Part shown: positions 32,518 through 40,915 of the stretch, piece after piece | Numbering within the stretch: the first letter of the stretch is position 1 | How the letters are laid out: each line of letters begins with the position of its first letter | Source of the DNA: Nakamurella alba | GTDB taxonomy: Bacteria; Actinomycetota; Actinomycetes; Mycobacteriales; Nakamurellaceae | Length of the DNA stretch: 64,000 nucleotides | Reading direction: 5' to 3' | NCBI RefSeq assembly: GCF_009707545.1 | Contig: NZ_WLYK01000016.1 | Location: 1 to 64,000, forward strand | Notes under the pieces: model-generated | What the model was told of the DNA's origin: nothing | The model's input: only the letters and a program-made list of their open reading frames with translations | Databases searched by the model: none | Made by a program: the position numbers and the translations under genes

Positions 32518-34592
32518 AGCGCGGCCTCCTGTCGGGTGATCCGGATGTTGCCGGACGTGTCGGTGCGGGCGACGGTGCCGACCGGCACCACGACGTTGCA
32601 GGTGCTGTCGAAGATCAGCGCGGGGCCGTTGATCTCGAGCCCGGCACCGAGGTCGGTGCGGCGGTGCAGCTCGAACTCGACCAGGGCGCCGGAACCGTGG
32701 TCCCAGGCCTGCCGACGGCCGAGCGGGACGGCCGGGCCGGCGGCCGGGGCCAGGGTGGCCGTAGCCGGGCTGTTGCCGCGGCCGACGCCGTGGGCGCGCA
32801 GGGTGACGATCTCGATGTCGTTGGGCAGCCGGTGGCCGTACCGCTCCTGGTGCACCCGGTCGAACTCCTCGCGGATGCTCGCGGTGGTGGAGTGCTCGTG
32901 GACGGGCACCGAGAGGGTGTGCTCCTGGTAGCGGTAGCGCAGGTCGATGCGCCGCTCCACCTCCGCCGCGTCCTCCGAGACACCCTGCGCGGCCAGGCTC
33001 TTCGCCACCTCGCCGGTCATCTCGGTGAGCGGCTCGGCGATCTCGGCCACCGCCTCGTCGGTCAGCGGCCGGATGGAGCTGCGGGAGACGTCCTGCTCCA
33101 GGTCGGTCATCAGCATGCCCCAGGCCGAGTAGGCGCCGGGGGCGACCGGGACGACGACCTCGGCCAGGTTCATCTCCTGCATCACCAGCGCGCCCATCAG
33201 CGGACCGGCGCCGCCGAAGGCGACCAGGGAGAAGGCCCGCGGGTCCAGCCCGCGCTCGATGGTGATCTCGTTGACCGCACCGACGGTGTGGATCGCGACC
33301 ATCCGGAAGACGCCGGCGGCGGCCTCCAGCACCGGCATGCCCAGCGGCTCCGCGACCTTGCTGCGGACCGCCTCGACGGCCGCCTCGGTGGAGATCTTCA
33401 TGTCGCCGACCACGAACTCGTCGGGCGAGAGGTAGCCCAGCGCCACCGCGGTGTCGGTGACGGTGGGCTCGGTGCCGCCGCGCTGGTAGCAGGCCGGGCC
33501 GGGCTCGGCGCCGGCGGAGCGCGGGCCGACCCGCAGCATCCCGTCGTCCATGTAGGCGATGGAGCCGCCGCCGGCACCGATGGTGCGCAGGTCGAAGACC
33601 GGGGTGAGCATGGGCAGGTCGGTGAGCGAGGCCTCGTACGCGGTGGACGCGGCGCCGCCGGTGATCACGCAGGCGTCGAGGCTGGTGCCGCCGACGTCGA
33701 AGCTGAGCAGGTCGTCCCGGCCGATCATCTCGGACAGGTGCACGGTACCCGCGATGCCGCCGGCCGGGCCGGAGAAGACGGTGGTCAGCGGCTCGTCACG
33801 GACCGACTCGGCGGTCATCGCACCGCCGGCCGACCGCATGATCCAGAACGCGCCGCGGAAGCCCATGGCGGCCAGCTCGGCCTCCAGCCGGCTCAGGTAG
33901 CTGTCCAGGATGGGCCGGATGTAGGCGGCCAGCACCGTGGAGGAGGTGCGCTCGTACTCCCGGTACATCCGGGCGACCTTGTGCGACACCGACACCGAGA
34001 GCCCCGGGTACAGCGAGCGGACGATGTCCTCGGTGCGCTCCTCGTGCGCCGGGTTGGCGTAGCCGTGCAGGTAGGTGACGGCGATCGAGGTGACCTGCTG
34101 CTGCTCGACGAGCTCGGTGACCGCGGCCTCGACGGCCGCCTCGTCCAGCGGGGCGAGCTCGTTGCCGAGGTGGTCCAGCCGGCCGCCGACGCCCTTGATC
34201 CGGCGCCGCGGGATGAGCGGGGCGTGCCGGACGAACTGCAGGTCGTACATGTGCTGGAACGGGACGTCGCCGCGGCCGATGTGCAGGATGTCCTCGAACC
34301 CGGCGTTGGTGATGAGGCCGGTGGTGGCGCCGCGGCGTTCCAGGATCGCATTGAGTCCGAGGGTGGTGCCGTGTACCAGTCGCACGACCCGCTCGATCGG
34401 CACGCCGAGCCGGCGCAGCGCGTCGATCACGCCGGTCGCCGGGTCGCGCGGGGTGGTGCGGGCCTTGGCGACAAAGGTTTCGCCGGTGGCGGTGTCGACC
34501 GCGACGGCGTCGACGAAGGTGCCGCCGACGTCGACGGCGACCCGGTACTCGGCGCCGTTCGGGGTGGCGGTTGCCGGGGTGGTTCCAGTCAT
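32514..34592 (-). CDS. Hydantoinase A / oxoprolinase-family subunit (HyuA-like)
   Basis: A 692-residue ATP-binding subunit: N-terminal actin-like motif YRVAVDVGGTFVDAVAVD, VRLVHGTTLGLNAILERRGA, SFDVGGTSLDACVITGGAA and GAGGGSIAYMDDGMLRVGP. The C-terminal 150 residues form the usual beta-rich domain. It couples ATP hydrolysis to opening of a cyclic amide together with HyuB; alternatives in the family are acetone carboxylase and caprolactamase-like enzymes. ATGA overlap with the amidohydrolase gene upstream. Confidence 0.9.
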   Translation of the reverse strand: MTGTTPATATPNGAEYRVAVDVGGTFVDAVAVDTATGETFVAKARTTPRDPATGVIDALRRLGVPIERVVRLVHGTTLGLNAILERRGATTGLITNAGFEDILHIGRGDVPFQHMYDLQFVRHAPLIPRRRIKGVGGRLDHLGNELAPLDEAAVEAAVTELVEQQQVTSIAVTYLHGYANPAHEERTEDIVRSLYPGLSVSVSHKVARMYREYERTSSTVLAAYIRPILDSYLSRLEAELAAMGFRGAFWIMRSAGGAMTAESVRDEPLTTVFSGPAGGIAGTVHLSEMIGRDDLLSFDVGGTSLDACVITGGAASTAYEASLTDLPMLTPVFDLRTIGAGGGSIAYMDDGMLRVGPRSAGAEPGPACYQRGGTEPTVTDTAVALGYLSPDEFVVGDMKISTEAAVEAVRSKVAEPLGMPVLEAAAGVFRMVAIHTVGAVNEITIERGLDPRAFSLVAFGGAGPLMGALVMQEMNLAEVVVPVAPGAYSAWGMLMTDLEQDVSRSSIRPLTDEAVAEIAEPLTEMTGEVAKSLAAQGVSEDAAEVERRIDLRYRYQEHTLSVPVHEHSTTASIREEFDRVHQERYGHRLPNDIEIVTLRAHGVGRGNSPATATLAPAAGPAVPLGRRQAWDHGSGALVEFELHRRTDLGAGLEINGPALIFDSTCNVVVPVGTVARTDTSGNIRITRQEAAL

Positions 34593-35776
34593 CGGGTGGT
34601 CCTCACGAGTGCGCCGGCGGCGACGACGGTGGTCATCGCGTCGAAGACGGTCAGGTCGGTGGTGGGATCGCCGGGCACGGCCAGCAGGTCGGCGGCCATG
34701 CCGACCCCGACACTGCCGACGGTGTCCTCGATCCGGCAGAGCCGCGCACCGTTGACAGTGCTGGCCTGCAGTGCCTGCAGCGGCGAGAGTCCGGCCAGCT
34801 GCAGCAGGATCATCTCGTTGACGACCTGGCTGCGGCCGTGCAGCACGTCGCCGGGCGGGAAGTCGGTGCCGTTGGTGAAGGTGACGCCGGCCGCGGCGGC
34901 ACGCTTCGCGCTGGCCAGGTGCAGCTCGGCCATCCGGGTCGCCTTCTCCACGGAGGCGTTGCCGAATCCCTTGTGCTGCTTGTACTCCAGGTTGTGCGTG
35001 ACGCCCAGGGTCGGCGAGTAGTAGACGTCGGCGGCGGCCATCTCCCGCACCGTCTGCTCGTCCATCTCGTAGCCGTGCTCGAAGGACCGGACGCCCAGCC
35101 GCACCGCGGCCCGGATCGCCGTGGAGCCGCCGGCGTGTGCGACGACGTACTTGCCGTGCTCCTGTGCCGCCCGGACGACCGCGGCGATCTCGTCGTCGGT
35201 CATCTCCTGGTACTGCGGATCCTCCTCGGCCCGGGCGATGCCGCCGGTGATGAAGATCTTGACCTGGTCCGCTCCGGCCTCCAGCTCGGCCTTCGCGGCG
35301 GCGTAGAACTGGTCGGGATCCTCGGCGTAGGAGCAGTCCTGGCCCTTGCCGTGGCCGTCGGCGTGCGAGACGGCCCGGCCGCCGGCCATCACCCGCGGGA
35401 TGCGGATGTCGCGCTTGGCGGCCGACTGCCGGATGGCCAGGTCCATCCCGCCCATCTCGTGGATGCAGCGGACGGTGGTGGCGCCGGCCTGCAGCGCGTC
35501 AGCGGCCCGGGTGGCGGCCCGGAAGGCCATCCCGGCGCGGTCCTCGGACTCGTCGGCGGCGGCCAGCGGGTGGACGATCGTCAGGTGGGTGTGCACGGTG
35601 ACGAACCCGGGGGTCACCACGTCGCCGCGCAGGTCGATCACCTCCGCCGGGTCGGTCCCGGCCGGCGGGCCGTCGGCGGTGATCGCGGTGATCACCCCGT
35701 CCCGGGCCTCGATCGAGACCGGTCCGCCGATCTCACCGGTGCGGATGTCGAGCACCCGGCCATCGGTCAACCACAT
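34589..35776 (-). CDS. Metal-dependent amidohydrolase (imidazolonepropionase-like)
   Basis: A 395-residue amidohydrolase-superfamily enzyme. Metal ligands are visible: HxH in FVTVHTHLTIVHP, the (usually carboxylated) Lys in QVKIFITGGIA, His in KYVVAHAGGSTA and in RSFEHGYEMDEQ, and Asp in FTNGTDFPPGD. This pattern fits the subgroup with imidazolonepropionase and Xaa-Pro/Xaa-Arg dipeptidases. The ATG at 35776 has a perfect AGGAGG eight bases upstream. It is the first gene of the long operon and may deliver or open a cyclic or N-acyl substrate. Confidence 0.88.
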   Translation of the reverse strand: MWLTDGRVLDIRTGEIGGPVSIEARDGVITAITADGPPAGTDPAEVIDLRGDVVTPGFVTVHTHLTIVHPLAAADESEDRAGMAFRAATRAADALQAGATTVRCIHEMGGMDLAIRQSAAKRDIRIPRVMAGGRAVSHADGHGKGQDCSYAEDPDQFYAAAKAELEAGADQVKIFITGGIARAEEDPQYQEMTDDEIAAVVRAAQEHGKYVVAHAGGSTAIRAAVRLGVRSFEHGYEMDEQTVREMAAADVYYSPTLGVTHNLEYKQHKGFGNASVEKATRMAELHLASAKRAAAAGVTFTNGTDFPPGDVLHGRSQVVNEMILLQLAGLSPLQALQASTVNGARLCRIEDTVGSVGVGMAADLLAVPGDPTTDLTVFDAMTTVVAAGALVRTTR

Positions 35777-36137
35777 GGTGGTGCGCCTCCTGAACGGCCG
35801 GCAGTGGTGGGGGACCCTCAGGCGTCCCACTGACTGTGCGGCTCAGTCATCTGATGAATATTGCTTGAGAGGGTCTTTTCATCCGCTCTCTGCCGCCGTA
35901 CCGTAAGACCATTCCGGACGGAGTGGCAAGACCCCGTTTGTTACGTTCTGTGTCACGATCCGGCCGCCGGACCGTCACCCTGACGCCCTGCGACCGGCCC
36001 GCCGCAGGTCAGGGAAACGGCAACGCCGTTGTCGTTCCGGGATCGGAACGAGCCGGAAATGCCGCGACCGGCAGCCTGTGCACCACCCACGGTCACCGCC
36101 GACGCACCCGTCGTCACCGAATCCGGAGGTCCACCTC
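35777..36137. promoter_or_regulatory. Divergent regulatory gap between the amidohydrolase operon and the cyclase gene
   Basis: The 361-base gap separates the starts of the long minus-strand operon and the plus-strand cyclase/aminotransferase genes, so at least two promoters should lie here. It holds no credible gene. Three copies of AAGACC or its complement GGTCTT are seen (35872-35877, 35905-35910 and 35928-35933, the last two 23 bases apart), which may be half-sites of the operon's GntR protein. I cannot identify -10/-35 boxes with confidence. Confidence 0.4.
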
Positions 36138-36947
36138 TTGTCCATCGACATCACCGGTATTGCAACTGCTCTCAGTGGCAGTCGGGTGTTCGAGCTCGGC
36201 CACCCGATGCAGCGCGGGATGCCGGTGCACCCGAACCACCCGCCCTACTACTTCACGATGGGCAAGCGGCACGGCGACTCCTACCGCGAGGGCGGGTACA
36301 GCGCGGCGAACGACGTGATGATGCTGAGCGGGCACCACGGCACGCACATGGACGCACTGGGCCATGTGTCGGTGAATGACCGCCTGCACGGCGATGTCGT
36401 GGCGAGCGACGTGCAGCGGGGGCTGAAAGGCCTGACCGACAAGGACATCTCGCAGCAGGCACCGGTGGTCGCGCCGGCCGTGGTGCTGGATCTGCCGGGT
36501 CTGCTCGGGATCGGATCACTGGAGCCAGGTCATCTGATCACCGAAGAGCAGTACGACGCGGCGCTGGACCGGCAGGGCGTGACCGTCGGCCGCGGCTACG
36601 TGGTGCTGTTCCGCACCGGCTGGGCACAGCGGTGGAACAGCCCGGCCGACTTCTACCCGGCGGACGGCGCGCAGCCCGGACCGGGCGCCGACGTGGCACG
36701 ACGGCTGTCCGCGGCGGGCGTGATCGCGGCCGGGAGTGACACCATGTCCTTCGAGTGTGTCCGACCCGGGCAGAACTCGATGCCCGGCCACAGCCACCTG
36801 CTGGTGGAGGCCGGCATCCCCATCATGGAGATGCTCGACCTGGAGGAGGTGAGCGCGGCCGGCGTGCACCGCCTGCTGTTCGTCGCCCTCCCCCTGCGCA
36901 TCGTCGGCGCCACCGGCTCGCCGATCCGGCCCATCGGCATCGGCTGA
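36138..36947 (+). CDS. Cyclase/kynurenine-formamidase-like metal hydrolase
   Basis: A 269-residue member of the cyclase family (PF04199). The metal motif H-x-G-T-H-x-D is present in LSGHHGTHMDALGHVS, and SRVFELGHPMQRGMPVHPNH and LFRTGWAQRW are also typical. Relatives hydrolyse formamides, cyclic amides or lactones. The start is a TTG at 36138 with GGAGG eight bases upstream; an earlier ATG at 36078 has no site. It is divergent from the hydantoinase operon and directly upstream of the aminotransferase, so it probably acts on the same substrate family. Confidence 0.85.
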   Translation: MSIDITGIATALSGSRVFELGHPMQRGMPVHPNHPPYYFTMGKRHGDSYREGGYSAANDVMMLSGHHGTHMDALGHVSVNDRLHGDVVASDVQRGLKGLTDKDISQQAPVVAPAVVLDLPGLLGIGSLEPGHLITEEQYDAALDRQGVTVGRGYVVLFRTGWAQRWNSPADFYPADGAQPGPGADVARRLSAAGVIAAGSDTMSFECVRPGQNSMPGHSHLLVEAGIPIMEMLDLEEVSAAGVHRLLFVALPLRIVGATGSPIRPIGIG

Positions 36948-36954
36948 GCCGGGC

Positions 36955-37020
36955 GCCTCCATACTTCGGCTGAGCTGTACCGCCTTCATACTTCGGTTGA
37001 GCTGCACCGCCTTCATACTG
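36955..37020 (+). repeat. 27-bp tandem repeats upstream of the aminotransferase gene
   Basis: Two full copies and the first part of a third: unit GCCTYCATACTTCGGYTGAG followed by CTGYACC at 36955-36981 and 36982-37008, then 12 bases from 37009. They fill most of the 103-base gap between the cyclase and aminotransferase genes. Tandem operator sites or slippage-prone sequence are both possible. Confidence 0.7.
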
Positions 37021-37050
37021 AACCCACCTGCACGAACCCTGAGGAGAACC

Positions 37051-38442
37051 GTGACCATCACCGAACCGGCGGCGTTCCCGGAGCCCGACCTGTCCCCGAT
37101 GATCCCGCACTTCACCACGGCCAAGGCCTGGGCGGACCCGACGCTGCCGGTGCTGACCCGCGGCGAGGGCGTGTGGGTCGAGGACACCAAGGGCCGTCGT
37201 TACTTCGACGGGCTGTCCGGCCTGTTCTGCAGCAACCTGGGCCACGGCCGGGCGGACCTGGTCGCGGCCGCGTCCGAGCAGATGTCCCGGATGGCGTTCT
37301 TCCCGACCTGGGGCGCCGCCCACGACGTCGGCCTGCAGACCGCCGCGGCGATCACCTCGCGCGCGCCGGAGGGCCTGGACGCGGTGTTCTTCGTCAGCTC
37401 CGGGTCGGAGGCGGTGGAGTCGGCGGTCAAGCTGGCCCGCACCTACCACCTGGCGAACGGCGAGCCCGGCCGTTACAAGGTCATTTCCCGTGACTTCTCC
37501 TACCACGGAACCACTCTCGGTGCGCTGTCGGTGACCGCGGTACCGCGTTTCCGTGAGCCGTACCTCCCGATGCTGGGCGACTTCGTCCGGAATGTGCCGA
37601 ACACCCTGCGCTCCTCCCCCGCCCCGGGCGGCGGCGCCGGCGACCTGTCCGGCGTGCAGGCGATCGAGGACCTGATCCTCGCGGAGGGCCCGGAGACGGT
37701 GTCCGCGGTGTTCGCCGAGCCGGTGCAGAACGGCGGCGGCGCGATCGTCCCGCCGGAGGGCTACTGGCAGGCGCTGCGCGCGGTGTGCGACAAGTACGGG
37801 GTGCTGCTGGTCGCCGACGAGGTGATCACCGGGTTCGGCCGGCTGGGCACCTGGTTCGGCAGCGAGTACTTCGGCGTCGTCCCCGACCTGATCACCTTCG
37901 CGAAGGGCGCCACCTCGGCCTACGTGCCGTTCGGCGGCGTGCTCACCAAGTCCTCGATCACCGGCACCATCGCCGGCTCGGAGCTCGGCTGGTTCGCCCA
38001 CGGCTCGACCTTCGGTGCGCACCCGGTCGCCAGCGCGGTGTCCCTGGCCACCATGGACGCGATGGAGAAGGAGCAGGTGCTGGAGAACGTCAACCTGCGC
38101 AAGGGCGACCTGCTCGGCGGGCTGCAGCGCATCGCGCAGGGCACCCCGTTCATCCGCGAGGTCCGCGGCACCGGGTTCTTCTACGCCATGGAGATCGTCG
38201 CCGACCGCGACTCGGGCCAGGAGCTCTCCGCCGGCCAGCGGGCCGGGCTGCTCGGAGGCGTGCTGATGCGCGCGATGCGCTCCGCCGGGGTCCTGCTGCG
38301 TCCCGACGACCGCGGACCCGCCAGCATCGTCGTCTCCCCGCCGCTGGTCACCGACGGCACCGAGCTCGACGAGATGCTCAACCGCACCGAGCAGGTCGTC
38401 GCCATCATGGCCGACTGGCTCCGGGAGAACTCCTCGCTCTGA
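37051..38442 (+). CDS. Class III (omega) aminotransferase
   Basis: A 463-residue PLP aminotransferase: YFDGLSGLFCSNLGHGRADL, the PLP-phosphate region FVSSGSEAVESAVKLARTYH, the Asp in LLVADEVITGFGRLG and the PLP Lys in LITFAKGATSAYVPFGGV. This group moves amino groups between omega-amino acids, amines or beta-alanine and pyruvate or 2-oxoglutarate. GTG start at 37051 with GAGGAG six bases upstream. It follows the cyclase gene and ends in a strong terminator. In this context it likely transaminates an amine or omega-amino acid made by the neighbouring decarboxylase or ring-opening enzymes. Confidence 0.9.
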   Translation: MTITEPAAFPEPDLSPMIPHFTTAKAWADPTLPVLTRGEGVWVEDTKGRRYFDGLSGLFCSNLGHGRADLVAAASEQMSRMAFFPTWGAAHDVGLQTAAAITSRAPEGLDAVFFVSSGSEAVESAVKLARTYHLANGEPGRYKVISRDFSYHGTTLGALSVTAVPRFREPYLPMLGDFVRNVPNTLRSSPAPGGGAGDLSGVQAIEDLILAEGPETVSAVFAEPVQNGGGAIVPPEGYWQALRAVCDKYGVLLVADEVITGFGRLGTWFGSEYFGVVPDLITFAKGATSAYVPFGGVLTKSSITGTIAGSELGWFAHGSTFGAHPVASAVSLATMDAMEKEQVLENVNLRKGDLLGGLQRIAQGTPFIREVRGTGFFYAMEIVADRDSGQELSAGQRAGLLGGVLMRAMRSAGVLLRPDDRGPASIVVSPPLVTDGTELDEMLNRTEQVVAIMADWLRENSSL

Positions 38443-38462
38443 GTTCGCCTTCCTTCTGTCGT

Positions 38463-38494
38463 CCGGGCCCGGTGGCTGTTGCCGCCGGGCCCGG
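38463..38494 (+). terminator. Hairpin terminator after the aminotransferase gene
   Basis: CCGGGCCCGGTGGC-TGTT-GCCGCCGGGCCCGG, a 14-bp stem with one G-T pair and a four-base loop, 20 bases after the stop at 38442. Confidence 0.75.
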
Positions 38495-38576
38495 TGGCGT
38501 TCCCGGGTGTTCCCGTCCGGGGTTCCGGAGGCGGCGGGTCGGAGGCGCGGGCGCGGGCGCGGAGAGGTCAGGCGCC

Positions 38577-38914
38577 GAATCCGGGACCGAAACCATCGGC
38601 CAGCGACGGAAACGGTCCCCGATCCGAGCAGCGAGGTGGAAGACGGCTCCGGGTCACTGGCCGAGCGAATCCGGGACCGAAACCATCGGCCCGCGACGGA
38701 AACGGTCCCCGATCCGGGCAGCGACGTGGGGGACCGCTCAGGGCCGGGGGCCGAGCGAATCCGGGACCGAAACCATCGGCCCGCGACGGAAACGCGTCCC
38801 CGATCCGGGCAGCGGCCTGAGAGGCGGCGCCCGGCGGGCGCGGAGAGGTCAGGCGCCGAATCCGGGACCGAACCCATCGGCCAGCGACGGAAACGGTCCC
38901 CGATCCGGGCAGCG
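38577..38914 (+). repeat. Array of four REP-like hairpin repeats
   Basis: Four copies of a 57-58-base sequence start at 38577, 38667, 38757 and 38858, i.e. about 90, 90 and 101 bases apart. Each begins GAATCCGGGACCGAAACCAT and ends near GATCCGGGCAGCG, and contains the arms GGGACCG and CGGTCCC. The outer two are both preceded by GCGCGGAGAGGTCAGGCGCC. This accounts for most of the 568-base gene-free stretch between the aminotransferase and dioxygenase genes; open frames crossing it are by-products of the repeat. Confidence 0.8.
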
Positions 38915-38952
38915 GCGGGCGGTGTCGGCCACACCGGCCGGGGAACGACGAA

Positions 38953-38989
38953 CCCCGGGCCCGGCGGCGCGGCGCCGTCGGACCCGGGG
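38953..38989. terminator. Hairpin between convergent genes
   Basis: CCCCGGG (38953-38959) and CCCGGGG (38983-38989) enclose a GC-rich partly self-complementary loop. It lies 22 bases after the stop end of the minus-strand dioxygenase gene and downstream of the repeat array, so it may terminate transcription from either side. Confidence 0.55.
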
Positions 38990-39010
38990 AGTTCAGGGGT
39001 GAGGTGGGGA

Positions 39011-39805
39011 TCAGCCGAACTGGAAGGAGCGCTTGGCCATCCCGTACCAGAAGCCGTCGATCACCGAATCGCCTGCGGGGGAACCACCTTCGGATGCCGC
39101 CCCGAGCGAGACGAAGAGCGGCGCGAAGTGCTCGGTGCGCGGGTGTGCCCGGGCGGCGGCGGGGGCCTTGTCCATGAAGTCGAGGACGGCATCGATGTCG
39201 CCGGCACCGACGGTCTCCCTGGCCCAGGCGTCGAACTCCCGCCCCCACTGCGGTGCCTTGCCGGTGACGTCGCCGAACACGGCCTCGCTGAGGTTGTGGG
39301 TGGTGAAGCCGGACCCGATGATCAGCGTGCCCTCGTCGCGCAGCGGCGCCAGGGTGCGGCCGAGCTCGAACAGCTCCCGCGGGTCCAGCGTCGGCATGGA
39401 CACCTGGAGCACCGGGATGTCGGCCTCGGGGAACATCTCGACCAGCGGCACGTAGGCGCCGTGATCCAGGCCACGGTTCGGGTCCTGGTACACGGGGCGG
39501 CCGGGCTTCGCGACGAGCTTCGCCACCGACTCGGCCAGTTCGGGAGCGCCCGGCGCGGCGTAGGTGACGTCGTAGTAGTGCTGCGGGAAGCCCCAGAAGT
39601 CGTAGGTCAGCGGGACCGTCTCGGTGGCACCGACGGTCAGCGGTGCGGCCTCCCAGTGCGCGGAGACGACCAGGATCTGCTGCGGCTTCGGCAGGTCGGT
39701 GCTCCAGGCGGCGAGCTGACCGGTCCAGGTCTCGTCGTCGGCGAGCGGCGGCGCCCCGTGGGACAGGTACAGCACGGGCTGGCGGTCGACGGCGGGTGCG
39801 GTCAT
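39011..39805 (-). CDS. LigB-family extradiol dioxygenase (DOPA-dioxygenase-like)
   Basis: A 264-residue enzyme of the class III extradiol ring-cleavage family, similar to YgiD/4,5-DOPA dioxygenase. Metal-site regions are VLYLSHGAPPLADDE, ILVVSAHWEAAPLTVG, GLDHGAYVPLVEMFPEADIP and GFTTHNLSEAVF. It is expected to open catechol-type rings using Zn or Fe. ATG at 39805 is chosen since homology starts right after it. It is divergent from a MarR gene whose operator lies between them, so catechol-like inducers may control it. Confidence 0.87.
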   Translation of the reverse strand: MTAPAVDRQPVLYLSHGAPPLADDETWTGQLAAWSTDLPKPQQILVVSAHWEAAPLTVGATETVPLTYDFWGFPQHYYDVTYAAPGAPELAESVAKLVAKPGRPVYQDPNRGLDHGAYVPLVEMFPEADIPVLQVSMPTLDPRELFELGRTLAPLRDEGTLIIGSGFTTHNLSEAVFGDVTGKAPQWGREFDAWARETVGAGDIDAVLDFMDKAPAAARAHPRTEHFAPLFVSLGAASEGGSPAGDSVIDGFWYGMAKRSFQFG

Positions 39806-39852
39806 CTCGGGTTCTCGATCCTCTCGGGCTTCGCCGTCCACGCTACGCCCGG

Positions 39853-39891
39853 TTGGTTGAACTTTCAATCAAAGCGGCGTGTCGTTAGACT
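39853..39891. promoter_or_regulatory. MarR operator and leaderless promoter
   Basis: TTGGTTGA-ACTT-TCAATCAA (39853-39872) is a 20-bp inverted repeat with one mismatch. For the MarR gene a promoter fits it: TTTCAA (39863-39868), 17 bases, TAGACT (39886-39891), six bases before the GTG at 39898. The transcript would then begin at or next to the start codon, i.e. be leaderless. The repeat covers the -35, as expected for autorepression and control of the divergent dioxygenase. Confidence 0.6.
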
Positions 39892-39897
39892 ACGGAA

Positions 39898-40353
39898 GTG
39901 TCCGATTCCCCCTGGTTGTCCGCTCCGCAGCAGCAGGCATGGCGTACCTACCTCGCCATGCGCGCTGCCCTCGAGTCGCGGATCGAACGCGACACCCAGC
40001 GGTCGGCCGGCATGCCGCACGCCTACTACCTGGTCCTCGCGATGCTGTCCGAGGCGGAGGACCGCACCCTGCGGATGAGCCAGCTCGCGGAGTTCGCCCA
40101 GATGTCGCAGTCCCGGCTGTCGCACGCCGTCGCCCGGCTCGAGGAGTCCGGGTGGGTGAAGCGCCGGTCGGCTCCGGAGGACCGACGTGGGCAGCTGGCC
40201 ACCCTCACCGATGCCGGCTGGGAGGTACTGGTGGCTGCGGCCCCGGCCCACGCGGAGACGGTGCGGTCGATCATGTTCGACTGCCTGTCCGCCGAGCAGG
40301 TGCGGCAGCTCACCGAGATCTGCGCGATCGTGCTGAAGCGCGCGGAGGACTGA
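39898..40353 (+). CDS. MarR-family regulator
   Basis: A 151-residue winged-helix regulator: QQQAWRTYLAMRAALESRIE (first helix), LRMSQLAEFAQMSQSRLSHA (helix-turn-helix), VARLEESGWVKRRSAPEDRR (wing). GTG start at 39898 without a ribosome-binding site, consistent with the leaderless promoter described at 39853-39891. Most likely represses itself and the divergent dioxygenase; a phenol- or quinone-like inducer is a guess from that neighbour. Confidence 0.88.
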   Translation: MSDSPWLSAPQQQAWRTYLAMRAALESRIERDTQRSAGMPHAYYLVLAMLSEAEDRTLRMSQLAEFAQMSQSRLSHAVARLEESGWVKRRSAPEDRRGQLATLTDAGWEVLVAAAPAHAETVRSIMFDCLSAEQVRQLTEICAIVLKRAED

Positions 40354-40383
40354 GCTGATCCGCGGTCGGCGCCGGGGATCGGC

Positions 40384-40893
40384 ATGACACCGGTCGAGAT
40401 CCTGGCGTTCGTCGTCGGTCCGGCGCACCGGTTCGTCGGGCGCCCGGCGGACGGCCCGGCACCGGTACCACCCGGCGGCGAGAGCCCGCCGGGGATCGAG
40501 ATCCGTTCCGGGCTCGGCATCGTCGGTGATCGCTACTTCAACCGGCCGGCCCACCGGGACGCGTCCGTCACGCTGATCGCCATCGAGTCGCTGACCGCCG
40601 TGGCCGAGGAACTCGGAGTGCCGCTCTTCGATCCTGTCCTGGCCCGGCGGAACCTCGTGCTCTCCGGACTGCCGGACCTGGACGCCCTTGCCGGACGCCG
40701 CTTCTCGCTGGACTCGGGCTCCGGGCCGGTCGAGCTGCAGGGCGGGCGCCCGGCACGGCCGTGCGCCTGGATGGACATCGTGCTGGCACCGGGTGCGTTC
40801 CGCGCACTGCGCGGCCTGGGTGGGGTGCGTTGCCGGCCGACGAGCTCCGGATCGCTGCGGATCGGTCCCGCGATCCTCGACCTCCTGGACTGA
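40384..40893 (+). CDS. MOSC-domain protein
   Basis: A 169-residue stand-alone MOSC (molybdenum-cofactor sulfurase C-terminal) domain: SGLGIVGDRYFNRPAHRDAS, VTLIAIESLTAVAEEL, ARRNLVLSGLPDLDALAG and ARPCAWMDIVLAPGAFRAL with the conserved Cys. Such proteins are thought to bind sulfur or molybdenum-cofactor derivatives; few are characterised. It follows the MarR gene by 30 bases on the same strand and may share its transcript. Confidence 0.85.
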   Translation: MTPVEILAFVVGPAHRFVGRPADGPAPVPPGGESPPGIEIRSGLGIVGDRYFNRPAHRDASVTLIAIESLTAVAEELGVPLFDPVLARRNLVLSGLPDLDALAGRRFSLDSGSGPVELQGGRPARPCAWMDIVLAPGAFRALRGLGGVRCRPTSSGSLRIGPAILDLLD

Positions 40894-40915
40894 CACCGGC
40901 GGTACTCCGATCGGG

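Noticed and set aside
38577-38914. Repeat array as a CRISPR
   Set aside because: Repeats are too long (57-58 bases), only four, with spacers of 32-44 bases that are partly similar to each other; no cas genes nearby.
36823-38934. 703-codon open frame on the minus strand
   Set aside because: It is antisense to the aminotransferase gene, which has full PLP motifs; its repetitive start is only the REP array in another frame.
38507-40078. 523-codon plus-strand frame across the repeat array
   Set aside because: It is made of the repeats plus the antisense of the dioxygenase gene; no protein-like conservation is visible.
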